From contig JAQUPQ010000004.1 of the NCBI GenBank assembly GCA_028716525.1, forward strand, positions 62,001 to 126,000: a stretch of DNA of 64,000 nt. Reading direction: 5' to 3'. Made by a program: the position numbers and the translations under genes. The notes under the pieces were generated by a model. It had not been told where the DNA came from. It did not search any database and worked only from the letters and a program-made list of their open reading frames with translations. This stretch comes from Terriglobia bacterium. Lineage in GTDB: Bacteria > Acidobacteriota > Terriglobia > JAIQFV01. How positions within the stretch are numbered: position 1 is the stretch's first letter; each line of letters opens with the position of its first letter. Shown here piece after piece: positions 52,207 to 60,398 of this stretch.

Positions 52207-52467
52207 TTAGGAACGCATGGGGAAAATCCCGCCCGACGTTCCTTCAGCCATCTGCGACGGTGAAATCTCGAATTCCTCGATTTCAGAGACGGAGACCCAT
52301 GGACACTTTTGAAGATGCACCCGAGATTTGGGATGATGTCTTCGCAGAGCCCCCATCTTCTGGAGCGCGGCATGGCGCTTCAGGTAACGGTATTTCGCGG
52401 CCAAATAAATCTCACCTTTGGAGTTGTAGCACTTCAAATCGACTTCATAATAGTAATGACTCGACAT
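52207..52467 (-). CDS. Small hypothetical protein
   Basis: An 86-residue frame beginning SSHYYYEVDLKCYNSKGEIY, rich in Tyr and basic residues in its first half. AAGGA lies 6 nt before the ATG, a credible SD. The codon pattern resembles the neighbouring genes. No family is recognised. It is transcribed in the same direction as the receiver-PilZ gene upstream (76-nt gap) and the tRNA downstream. It could be a short regulatory or DNA-binding protein, but no motif supports that. Confidence 0.45.
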   Translation of the reverse strand: MSSHYYYEVDLKCYNSKGEIYLAAKYRYLKRHAALQKMGALRRHHPKSRVHLQKCPWVSVSEIEEFEISPSQMAEGTSGGIFPMRS

Positions 52468-52543
52468 AAGAATCCTTATCCTTGCCTCAATACGCCTAGC
52501 TTCGAGTATTCCGAGAGAGAAAGCCTTCGATTTCTCCGCTCCT

Positions 52544-53233
52544 TCAGGAACTGATTACCAATTGCGGCGATGTCCGAAGAAATTCCAATCCATGACGGTA
52601 GGGCCCCAATCCGCCCTCTCCTTCATTCCAGACCACGCGTGCTTCGGTGGCATCCGGCTGTATCCCACCGTAGGGATCGAAGCTCTGGCGGATCAATATC
52701 AGGTCTCCCACAGGGATTTTAAACGGTAACGGCACCAGCGCGCCGAACCGGCTGACATCTTCGGTGTCGGATCGCACTTCGAATTTCTCGCCATAGGAAT
52801 ATCCTCGGATGAGAACATGAATTTTCATACGGACGCGCTGGGCCCGACGGCGTTCCACCGGCGCCAATGCCAGCGTGCGCTCTACTGTCTTTCGAATCTC
52901 ATCAATCGTGAACGGCTTTTCGACGAATTCAAAGGCCCCCAATTCCTGCACTAAGGGCCAAACGTCTCTTCGCGGTTTGGCGCTCATCATCACGATGGGA
53001 ATCAAGCGCGTGGGCTTGATGGATTTCAAAATTTCACACAGCATAAAGCCGCCCATCTGCGGCAACATGACATCCAGAAAAATGCAGTTGGGTTGCTCCA
53101 GCACAGCCCGACGGATGGCCTCTTCACCCGAACGCGCTGTCAACACCTGGTAGTTTTCACTCAGAGTTTCATCCAATAGAGCTCGAATGGGCTCTTCGTC
53201 GTCAACAACCAAGATCTTCTTCTGGGTCATCAT
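52544..53233 (-). CDS. Response regulator with PilZ domain
   Basis: A 229-residue protein with an N-terminal receiver (VVDDEEPIRALL; phospho-acceptor Asp54 in FLDVMLPQMGG) and a C-terminal PilZ domain. The PilZ part has the arginine motif (ERRRAQRVRMKI) and DVSRFGAL matching the D/N-x-S-x-x-G consensus, so it probably binds cyclic di-GMP. It would join phosphorelay input with c-di-GMP output, typically for motility, exopolysaccharide or surface attachment. ATG 53233 sits just after GGAGGAG; ATG 53230 is an equally good start. No kinase is adjacent. Confidence 0.88.
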   Translation of the reverse strand: MMTQKKILVVDDEEPIRALLDETLSENYQVLTARSGEEAIRRAVLEQPNCIFLDVMLPQMGGFMLCEILKSIKPTRLIPIVMMSAKPRRDVWPLVQELGAFEFVEKPFTIDEIRKTVERTLALAPVERRRAQRVRMKIHVLIRGYSYGEKFEVRSDTEDVSRFGALVPLPFKIPVGDLILIRQSFDPYGGIQPDATEARVVWNEGEGGLGPYRHGLEFLRTSPQLVISS

Positions 53234-53377
53234 ATCTCCTCCTTCGAAGAAGAGGGGTAACCTCGGAGGCCGGCAGATCGAAACGTTCCGATGAACCCAA
53301 GGGATCGATCTCGCCTCCATAGGCAGCTATTCTACGGGGTCTAAATCTTTAATGGAGTGATTGTTGTCACACTTAGG

Positions 53378-53391
53378 TGAGATTGATCTCA
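53378..53391. promoter_or_regulatory. Palindrome TGAGAT-TG-ATCTCA
   Basis: A perfect 6-bp inverted repeat with a 2-nt centre, followed by a third half-site ATCTCA (53395-53400). It is about 145 nt upstream of the receiver-PilZ gene, in the 311-nt gap before gcvPB. The rest of this gap has no convincing gene. Confidence 0.35.
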
Positions 53392-53544
53392 TGGATCTCA
53401 TCTGAAAAGACCGCTCTAACATACCGAAAAGAGGAGGGTTATTGATTCAAGAACGGGGTCGTGATGTAGCCCGGGTGATGGGAAATACAATTCCAAGCGT
53501 GTCACCGGATGGTGTTGAGGATGGATCGGGGATTGCACTTCCTT

Positions 53545-55044
53545 TTATTTGGAATCGGGTTTCCACCTCAAAATCGGATGGCGGGCTGCGCCCACTTCAT
53601 CGAGGCGGCGGACTCGGGTGTGATGGGGCGCTCCTTTTACGAGTTCAGGATTCTGTTCGCATTCCTCGGCGATCGACTGCATGGCGTGAACGAATTCATC
53701 TAGCTCGTCCAGCGATTCCGATTCCGTGGGTTCAATCATCAGCGCCCCATGAACAATGAGAGGAAAATATACAGTGGGCGGATGAAATCCGTAGTCAATC
53801 AGCCGCTTGGCGATATCCATCGTGCTGACCCCGAACTTGCTTTGGAGTTTGTCTGAGAAAACCACCTCATGCAACGAAGGCGAGGAATAGGGGAGATCGT
53901 AGACTCCTTGGAGCTTTGATCGAATGTAATTGGCGTTGAGGACGGCGTCTTCGGTGGTTTGCCGCAAGCCGTCGGGACCGTTGGCCAGTGTGTAAGCCAA
54001 GGCGCGGACATGCATTCCGAAATTGCCGTAGAAAGACCGGACACGGCCGACAGATTGCGGTCGGTTGAAATTATAGAGGAGCAATCCCTCCTCATTCTTC
54101 TCAAGCACCGGCGTGGGCAAGAAAGGTTCGAGAGGCGTTTTGACGGCCACAGGTCCGGACCCCGGCCCGCCCCCGCCGTGCGGTGTAGAAAAGGTTTTAT
54201 GAAGATTCAAGTGCATGACGTCGACGCCCATGTTGCCGGGCTTTGTGATCCCGACCAGGGCATTCATGTTGGCGCCGTCCATGTAAACCAATCCGCCCCG
54301 GGAATGCACAATTTCGATGATCTCTACGAGGTCGCTCTCATAAACTCCCAAGGTGTTGGGATTGGTTAGCATGAGGGCGGCAACGTCATCGGTCATGGCG
54401 GTTCGCAACACGGCGGGATCAATGCAGCCACGCTCCCCTGATTTCAAATTCTTAACTTGATACCCGGCAATGGCGGCGCTGGAGGGATTCGTGCCGTGCG
54501 CCGAGTCGGGAATCAAAATGTAGGTGCGCGGGTTTCCTTTTGATTCCAGGAAAGCGCGTATCATCAAAATGCCGGTCAGCTCGCCTTGCGCTCCTGCGGC
54601 CGGCTGCAGACTCACCGCATCCATGCCGGTGATTTCCTTCAAACACTCCATCAAGAGATGCTGGATCTTCAGGTTTCCCTGGACCAACGAATAGGGAAGA
54701 TAGGGATGTGAATGAGCCAGCCCCGGGATACGCGCCACATTTTCGTTGATCTTGGGATTGTATTTCATGGTGCAGGAACCGAGCGGATACAAGCCCAGAT
54801 CGATGGCATAGTTCCAGGTCGACAGGCGCGTAAAATGACGCACGACGTCGACTTCTGTGACCTCGGGAAAGTCTTCAATGGTTTCGCGCAGCAACTTCCT
54901 GTCCAGCAACTGCTCCGGCGACACCCGGGGAACATCACAATCCGGGAGAGCCACTCCCCATTTTCCCGCCGCGCTGCGCTCGAAAAGGAGGCCTTCATCC
55001 TGACTGACATGGGTAGAAGCTTTGGTTATTTTTTCAGAGGCCAT
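53545..55044 (-). CDS. gcvPB: Glycine dehydrogenase (decarboxylating) subunit 2
   Basis: A 499-residue beta half of the split P-protein. It carries the PLP lysine in LNLHKTFSTPHGG and the glycine-rich GGGGPGSGPV. It acts with GcvPA to decarboxylate glycine and pass the aminomethyl group to lipoylated GcvH. ATG 55044 is 10 nt after the gcvPA stop; a 29-codon upstream extension overlaps gcvPA and is unlikely. Confidence 0.95.
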   Translation of the reverse strand: MASEKITKASTHVSQDEGLLFERSAAGKWGVALPDCDVPRVSPEQLLDRKLLRETIEDFPEVTEVDVVRHFTRLSTWNYAIDLGLYPLGSCTMKYNPKINENVARIPGLAHSHPYLPYSLVQGNLKIQHLLMECLKEITGMDAVSLQPAAGAQGELTGILMIRAFLESKGNPRTYILIPDSAHGTNPSSAAIAGYQVKNLKSGERGCIDPAVLRTAMTDDVAALMLTNPNTLGVYESDLVEIIEIVHSRGGLVYMDGANMNALVGITKPGNMGVDVMHLNLHKTFSTPHGGGGPGSGPVAVKTPLEPFLPTPVLEKNEEGLLLYNFNRPQSVGRVRSFYGNFGMHVRALAYTLANGPDGLRQTTEDAVLNANYIRSKLQGVYDLPYSSPSLHEVVFSDKLQSKFGVSTMDIAKRLIDYGFHPPTVYFPLIVHGALMIEPTESESLDELDEFVHAMQSIAEECEQNPELVKGAPHHTRVRRLDEVGAARHPILRWKPDSK

Positions 55045-55054
55045 GAATCGCCCG

Positions 55055-56410
55055 TCATCCAATCTTATAAAGATCAACCAACTGATCGATCGCTTCCTTC
55101 GGCGTCTGTTCTGTGACGCACAACAGTTCATCGTTCTTCATTTTTCGGGAAAACCACTTCAAAGGCACGCCGCCGATCAGTTTGTGCTTCCACAACTTCT
55201 TGTCGCTGAACTTCCGCCTTCCTTTGTTGCGAACGACAAATTCATTGAATCGCGGCCCGGGATACAGAAGTTCCACTGTCTCCACCGTTTTGAACCGCTC
55301 CACGGCGTAATTCAGTTTCGAAAGATTCTGCAGTGCCACTTCACGCAGGCCCTGTTTTCCCAGGAGAGACATGTAAATCGTCGCCATCAAGGCGCACAGC
55401 GATTGGTTGGTGCAAATATTGGAAGTGGCTTTTTCGCGGCGAATATGTTGTTCCCGCGTTGAAAGCGTGAGCACGAAGCCGCGCCGGCCCGATTGATCGC
55501 GAGTTTGCCCCACCAGACGGCCTGGCATTTGTCGGACATTCCGATCGCGAGTGGCAATGAATCCCAAAACAGGACCGCCATAGCCGGGGGGAATTCCCAA
55601 AGACTGACCCTCGCCGGCCACGATGTCGGCGACCGGATTGCCCTCTGCGCCGGGTTGTCCCGGAGGCCGCAGGAGCCCCATTGAAATCGCCTCCGCGACT
55701 GTCACAATAAGCAATGCTCCCTTTTGATGCACGGCCTCGGCAATCTCTTCCAAGGATTCGACATTTCCGAAGAAATTGGGAGATTGAACGACCACCGCGG
55801 CGACCTTTTCGTTCAGCTTTTTGTTGAGATCACCCGGGTCCAATTGACCGCTGGCGGCGAAGGCGACGGTGCGGGTCTTGAAGCGGAGATGTCGCGTGTA
55901 GGTCGCAAGCGTGTCGCGGTATTCCGGATGGACCGTTTCCGCCAGCAGGAATTGATCACGTCCCGTGAGGCGTTGCGCCATCAAGCAGCTTTCGGTCATG
56001 GCGGTGGCGCCATCATACATGGAGGCATTGGCCACCTCCATCCCCGTCAGCTGACACATCAACGTTTGAAATTCAAAGATGGCTTGGAGCGTTCCCTGGC
56101 TGATCTCGGGTTGGTAAGGCGTATAGGCCGTATAAAACTCCGCCCGCGAAATCAGATGATCGATGACCAGGGGAATGAAGTGGCGATAAATTCCGGCGCC
56201 CAGGAACGACGTGAAATCCGTGGCATTCTCACGAGCGCAGGCTTCGAAGTAACCCAAAAGGGCTGTTTCTGAGAAAGCGGGAGGCAGATTTAAGGGTTGT
56301 TTCAGTCGAACGGCGTCCGGCAGGCTGGAAAAAAGCTGATCGACGGAGGCCACACCCATGGCCCGCAGCATCTCGGCCCGCTGGGAGTCGGATTTGGGAA
56401 GATAGCGCAT
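55055..56410 (-). CDS. gcvPA: Glycine dehydrogenase (decarboxylating) subunit 1
   Basis: A 451-residue alpha half of the split P-protein (RYLPKSDSQRAEMLRAMGV; SYTPYQPEIS-equivalent YTPYQPEISQGTL; SLGIPPGYGGPVLG). It pairs with GcvPB to form the heterotetrameric enzyme. Its ATG overlaps the gcvH stop (TAATG), indicating translational coupling. Confidence 0.95.
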   Translation of the reverse strand: MRYLPKSDSQRAEMLRAMGVASVDQLFSSLPDAVRLKQPLNLPPAFSETALLGYFEACARENATDFTSFLGAGIYRHFIPLVIDHLISRAEFYTAYTPYQPEISQGTLQAIFEFQTLMCQLTGMEVANASMYDGATAMTESCLMAQRLTGRDQFLLAETVHPEYRDTLATYTRHLRFKTRTVAFAASGQLDPGDLNKKLNEKVAAVVVQSPNFFGNVESLEEIAEAVHQKGALLIVTVAEAISMGLLRPPGQPGAEGNPVADIVAGEGQSLGIPPGYGGPVLGFIATRDRNVRQMPGRLVGQTRDQSGRRGFVLTLSTREQHIRREKATSNICTNQSLCALMATIYMSLLGKQGLREVALQNLSKLNYAVERFKTVETVELLYPGPRFNEFVVRNKGRRKFSDKKLWKHKLIGGVPLKWFSRKMKNDELLCVTEQTPKEAIDQLVDLYKIG

Positions 56411-56805
56411 TATTCGGCAGCCTCTTCCCGGATGTACTCCTCATATTCCTCGGCCGATAGCAGATCTTCCAATTCAGCCGGCTTCTTAATGTTGATCTCA
56501 ATCAACCAGGCATCGCCGTGAGGGTCGTTGTTGATCAATTCCGGCGAATGGACCACTTTTTCATTCGTCTCCACGACTTCTCCCGATACCGGGCAGTAAA
56601 TCTCAGAGACCGCCTTCACCGACTCTACGGTCCCGAACGATTCGTTGGTGGCAAAGTGATCCCCCACCTTGGGGAGTTCGACGAAAACCACATCGCCCAA
56701 TTGCTTTTGGGCGTAGGCGGTGATGCCTACTGTTCCTTTTTTGCCTTCCACTCGAATCCATTCGTGCTCTTTGGTGTACAAAAATTTTTCAGGATAGGTG
56801 CTCAT
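56410..56805 (-). CDS. gcvH: Glycine cleavage system H protein
   Basis: A 131-residue lipoyl carrier. Lys64 (ESVKAVSEIY) is the lipoylation site, and the EVVETNE segment follows. It shuttles the aminomethyl group between P and T proteins. About 136 nt separate it from gcvT. Confidence 0.96.
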   Translation of the reverse strand: MSTYPEKFLYTKEHEWIRVEGKKGTVGITAYAQKQLGDVVFVELPKVGDHFATNESFGTVESVKAVSEIYCPVSGEVVETNEKVVHSPELINNDPHGDAWLIEINIKKPAELEDLLSAEEYEEYIREEAAE

Positions 56806-56941
56806 GTTTCCTCAAATGAATTGAAATAGGTGATGCAACCACGGTTCGAAGCAGGAAACTTCGAACCCTCCGCTCAAAGGACGAATTCAATTGAACAGAA
56901 GAATTGCCAAACCGCTTGAATCCCGCCAACTCTCGACGGCC

Positions 56942-58054
56942 TTACCTGTTGCGTTTATAAAAAGGCGTGGGGATGATTTTGGCGCCCACGGACCGCTGTC
57001 GAACTTGAATTTGTAATGGCGTGCCCGCTCTGGAGTGTTCCACAGGAACATAGGCCATCCCAATATTCCTTTTCAGAAAAGGCGCCGGAGACCCGCTGGT
57101 CACGTGTCCTGCGGGCTTGCCATCGATCAACACGGGGTAATGATCCCGCGCGATTCCGGGTTCCACCATCTCAAATCCCACCAACATGCGTTTTACGCCT
57201 TCCTGCTTTTGCCGGACCAGCGGCTCGCGGCCAAGAAATTCACCCTTGTTGAGTTTGCAGATCCAGCCGAGGTTGGCTTCAAACACCGTCGTGGTGTCAT
57301 CGATCTCGTGTCCGTAAAGAGCCATGGAGGCTTCCAATCGAAGCGTGTTGCGCGCCCCTAATCCTACCGGAACAATGCCGGCGCTCCGGCCGGCTTCCAT
57401 AACACGATTCCACAGCTGCTGGGATTGCGAGGGATCAAAATAAATCTCGAATCCGTCTTCGCCGGTATATCCGGTCCGCGCGATCAGAGCCTCAACGCCA
57501 TCCACTTTTCCAAAGGTAAACCAGTAATATTTGATCGCAGCCAGATCCGTGGCGGTCAACGCCTGCAAAACGGAAAGCGCGCGCGGGCCTTGAATGGCTA
57601 GTTGAGTGTATTGGGGACTGAGGTTCTTTACCTCGGCAGCAAAACGGTTGTTGGAGACAATCCAATTAAAATCTTTATCCGTGTTGGAGGCATTGACACA
57701 TAAAAAATAATGATCGGAGTGAATGCGGTGAACCAGCAGGTCGTCGACAAAAGTTCCGTCGGGAGTCATCAGGCCGGCATACTGGATCTGTCCATCCGCC
57801 AATTTGGCCGCGTCGTTGGAAGTGACATGCTGGACCAGCGCCAAGGCTTCCTGGCCTTGAATATCAATTTCTCCCATATGGGAAACGTCAAACATCCCGA
57901 CGGCCGTCCGCACAGCCTGATGTTCTTGAACAATGCCCGAGTACTCGACGGGCATTTCCCATCCGCCAAAGTCCACCATTTTGGCGTGGAGGCTGTGATG
58001 AAGGGAATTGAGAGCGGTTTTTTTCAGGGTTTGACTCTCAGCGGCGGTTGACAC
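56942..58054 (-). CDS. gcvT: Aminomethyltransferase (glycine cleavage T protein)
   Basis: A 370-residue folate-dependent enzyme that releases ammonia and makes methylene-THF from lipoyl-bound aminomethyl. Segments MVDFGGWEMPVEYSG, FDVSHMGEI, RTGYTGEDGFEIYF and LGARNTLRLEASMALYG are typical. GTG 58054 is chosen because AGGAAG lies 5 nt upstream and it fits the promoter; the frame extends 31 codons further. It is the first gene of the gcvT-H-PA-PB unit. Confidence 0.95.
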   Translation of the reverse strand: MSTAAESQTLKKTALNSLHHSLHAKMVDFGGWEMPVEYSGIVQEHQAVRTAVGMFDVSHMGEIDIQGQEALALVQHVTSNDAAKLADGQIQYAGLMTPDGTFVDDLLVHRIHSDHYFLCVNASNTDKDFNWIVSNNRFAAEVKNLSPQYTQLAIQGPRALSVLQALTATDLAAIKYYWFTFGKVDGVEALIARTGYTGEDGFEIYFDPSQSQQLWNRVMEAGRSAGIVPVGLGARNTLRLEASMALYGHEIDDTTTVFEANLGWICKLNKGEFLGREPLVRQKQEGVKRMLVGFEMVEPGIARDHYPVLIDGKPAGHVTSGSPAPFLKRNIGMAYVPVEHSRAGTPLQIQVRQRSVGAKIIPTPFYKRNR

Positions 58055-58085
58055 GGTGACTTCCTGCGCAGAAATTCGAATTTGA

Positions 58086-58114
58086 AAACTAGCATAGCGG
58101 TTCTGGGGTGTCAA
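58086..58114 (-). promoter_or_regulatory. Predicted promoter for the gcv operon
   Basis: On the minus strand: TTGACA (58114-58109), 17-bp spacer ending TGC, then TAGTTT (58091-58086), an extended -10. The leader before gcvT would be only about 25 nt, so there is no room for a glycine riboswitch. Confidence 0.6.
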
Positions 58115-58162
58115 GCTGGAAGCGGGATGGATTTGCTGTGAACCCAATCAGATTTTCTCTCA

Positions 58163-58993
58163 CTAATGCGAGTCCCGCTCCAACTGATTTAGGATGGCTC
58201 TCAATGCGCGAATGACTTCTTCCCGTTCCACCTGCGAGCGGCGGAAACGCAGGTCCAAGGTAAAGTCTTTGGACGGGGGCATAAAGTGGAACACATAGTT
58301 CTGGGCGCGTTTAGCCGCCTCCGGTTTGCGCTCCAGGCGCGAAGCTTCACGAGTCAATCCCTGTTGTTTCATGCGGCGAATTGCCGACGCCATTTTTTCG
58401 CGCGAGGGCTGCCGCACCACTTCCAAGAGCATGGTCTTGGCCGTAATTCCGGCTTCGCGACAGGACTTCTTGATTTCATCGGGAAGGGAATTGATGGAGA
58501 GCGCTTCGGTCACGGAGGATCGGGATTTGCCGATCTTCTTCGCAATGTCGTGGTGGGTATATCCGAACCGGTCCGCCAAAGACTTCAATCCTTCGGCTTC
58601 TTCGAAGGCCGTCAAATCCTTTCGCTGCAGGTTTTCGATCAGCGCGATTTCAGCCACCTCGGAATCCGTGGCTTCTTTCTCAATGCACGGAACTTCTTTC
58701 AATCCGGCGCGGACGCTGGCCATGTAACGGCGCTCTCCGGAGATGATCATGAACTTTTGCGTTTCCCCGTTGTAGCGCACCAGAATGGGTTCCAACACGC
58801 CTTTTTCCTTGATGGAGGCCACCAGCTCATCCAATTCACCCATGGACTGGCGGGGTTGGTCGGGGTTGGGTTCAATGCGGTCCAGGGCAATCATGCGTCC
58901 CAACGGTGCGCCGGTCTTGGAAGTGAGCGCGTCGACGTAATGTGCGTCGTGGCGCATGTGCAGAACGGTCGGTAATCCAGCACGCTTAGGCAC
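58163..58993 (-). CDS. parB: Chromosome-partitioning protein ParB
   Basis: A 276-residue CTPase/DNA-binding protein. The N-terminal ParB/Srx motif set is visible: IEPNPDQPRQ, ISGERRYMA and IENLQRKDLTAFEEAEG. A KorB-type HTH (HHDIAKKIGKSRSSVTEALSI) and a C-terminal dimer segment follow. GTG 58993 has GGAGG 9 nt upstream and overlaps the parA stop by 8 nt. The longer frame (to 59128) lies inside parA. It loads SMC at parS sites. I found no parS copy by eye in this window. Confidence 0.92.
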   Translation of the reverse strand: MPKRAGLPTVLHMRHDAHYVDALTSKTGAPLGRMIALDRIEPNPDQPRQSMGELDELVASIKEKGVLEPILVRYNGETQKFMIISGERRYMASVRAGLKEVPCIEKEATDSEVAEIALIENLQRKDLTAFEEAEGLKSLADRFGYTHHDIAKKIGKSRSSVTEALSINSLPDEIKKSCREAGITAKTMLLEVVRQPSREKMASAIRRMKQQGLTREASRLERKPEAAKRAQNYVFHFMPPSKDFTLDLRFRRSQVEREEVIRALRAILNQLERDSH

Positions 58994-59741
58994 GTCTGAG
59001 AACCTCCTCCGAAAGTTTGTAGTACTCGGCCGCCCCGGTCGAGTCCGGAGCGAAGGTAAAAATGGATTCTCGATAGGCGGGACTCTCTTCCAGGCGCACG
59101 CTCTTCGAGATGGTGGTCCTGAATACATTATCGGAAAACACCTTGCGAATCTGCGAGGTGATATCCTTGGAGAGCTTGGTGCGTTTGTCGACGAGCGTAA
59201 TCAGCACCCCGATGATTTTCAAATTAGGATTTGCCCGGGCTTTCACCTTTTCGATTGTTTCCAACAAATCGTCTGTTCCTTCCAGCGCAAAGTAGGAGGC
59301 TTGAATGGGAACCAGCAAATGGGAGGAGGCCACCAGTGCATTTACCGTGGAGATTCCAAGTGCGGGCGGCGTGTCAATGACAATCACATCGTATTGCCCG
59401 CGAACCCGTGCCAGGGCTTCTTTGAGTCGAAAGGGGGCATCCAGATCGCCCGCCAGCTGGCTTTCCAACTTGGCCAACGAGATACGAGCCGGCGCTATGT
59501 CCAGATTCTTGATGGCCGTGTGGATGATCACCTCTTTGACGTCGAATAAGGGATTGGCGAGGACGTCATACGTAGAATGTTGCAACGCCAACACATCGCA
59601 GAAGACAATCGAAGAGTTTGCTTGAGGGTCGATATCCACGAGAAGCGTGCGCTTCCCGCGCCGCGCCAGCGCCGAGGCGAGATTGATAGCCGTTGTTGTC
59701 TTTCCAACGCCACCTTTTTGATTGGCGATGGCCAGGATCAC
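58986..59741 (-). CDS. parA: Chromosome-partitioning ATPase ParA (Soj)
   Basis: A 251-residue deviant-Walker ATPase. The P-loop is KGGVGKTTT (about 9-17) with the signature lysine. The other motifs are LLVDIDPQANSS and VIVIDTPPALG. It forms gradients on the nucleoid that move ParB-parS complexes. GTG 59741 lies 5 nt after GGAGG; TTG 59744 is directly upstream. It is the first gene of parA-parB. Confidence 0.94.
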   Translation of the reverse strand: MILAIANQKGGVGKTTTAINLASALARRGKRTLLVDIDPQANSSIVFCDVLALQHSTYDVLANPLFDVKEVIIHTAIKNLDIAPARISLAKLESQLAGDLDAPFRLKEALARVRGQYDVIVIDTPPALGISTVNALVASSHLLVPIQASYFALEGTDDLLETIEKVKARANPNLKIIGVLITLVDKRTKLSKDITSQIRKVFSDNVFRTTISKSVRLEESPAYRESIFTFAPDSTGAAEYYKLSEEVLRRA

Positions 59742-59900
59742 CAAATCCTCCGCATTCGGGATGATGAAACGCGGTTACACGAACTCAACGCCATCCAATT
59801 CATCGGAAAAAGGTCGCCTCCGAACGGGCCGATCGGACAGTCGTATTCTAATCTGGAACTTGTTTATAGAGAAAGACTTTTCTTTGATCCTTAGGAAGGC

Positions 59901-60386
59901 TTACATCTTGTATTTGCCCATGTCTTCGCCGCTCAGATTTTCCAACCACCGCCTCAAGTTTTCATCCTTGAATTTGTCGGAGTTGATGACGGCCGACTTC
60001 GAAGCCTTCAACACTTCTTCATCCACGAAAATGGGCGAATCCATGCGCAATGCCACTGCCAGCGCATCGCTGGGCCGGGAATCGATGGAAACCAGCTGGC
60101 CGTCAATGCGTAACCATACCACGGCGTAAAAGGTGTCATCTTTCAGCTCGTTGACGACCACGCGTTGGACTGTGGCCCGCATGCCGATCAGAATGTTCTT
60201 GATCAGATCATGGGTCATGGGGCGCGGTGTTTGCACCTTCTCAATCTCGATGGCAATGGCGCTGGCTTCATAATTGCCGACCCAAATCGGCAACAGGGAA
60301 GGACCTTCGGCCTCTTTCAAGACCACGATGGGCATGTTGGTGACTGGATCCAACATCAAACCGCGAATTTTCATTTCGATTTCCAT
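59901..60386 (-). CDS. Bifunctional nuclease-family protein (DUF151)
   Basis: A 161-residue DUF151/BFN protein (MKIRGLMLDPVTNMPIVVLKEAEG ... SRPSDALAVALRMDSPIFV). Plant and Mycobacterium relatives have RNase/DNase activity; the fold is otherwise known in many bacteria without a defined role. GGAGG lies 5 nt before ATG 60386. The gene starts 13 nt after the miaB stop codon, so the two are probably cotranscribed. Function here is unknown. Confidence 0.85.
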   Translation of the reverse strand: MEIEMKIRGLMLDPVTNMPIVVLKEAEGPSLLPIWVGNYEASAIAIEIEKVQTPRPMTHDLIKNILIGMRATVQRVVVNELKDDTFYAVVWLRIDGQLVSIDSRPSDALAVALRMDSPIFVDEEVLKASKSAVINSDKFKDENLRRWLENLSGEDMGKYKM

Positions 60387-60398
60387 GCTCTCCTCCAC

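Noticed and set aside
53442-53759. Plus-strand frame of about 105 codons with a GGAGGG upstream
   Set aside because: More than half is antisense to the gcvPB 3' end, the composition is shadow-like and no domain is visible.
58055-58162. Possible glycine riboswitch ahead of gcvT
   Set aside because: The predicted promoter leaves a leader of about 25 nt and no glycine-aptamer motifs are seen.
58994-59128. Longer parB frame
   Set aside because: It is an out-of-frame overlap with the parA coding region. The GTG at 58993 with GGAGG and an 8-nt parA/parB overlap explains the start.
58163-59741. parS sites beside parAB
   Set aside because: No copy or near-copy of the 16-bp parS palindrome was found by eye in this region.
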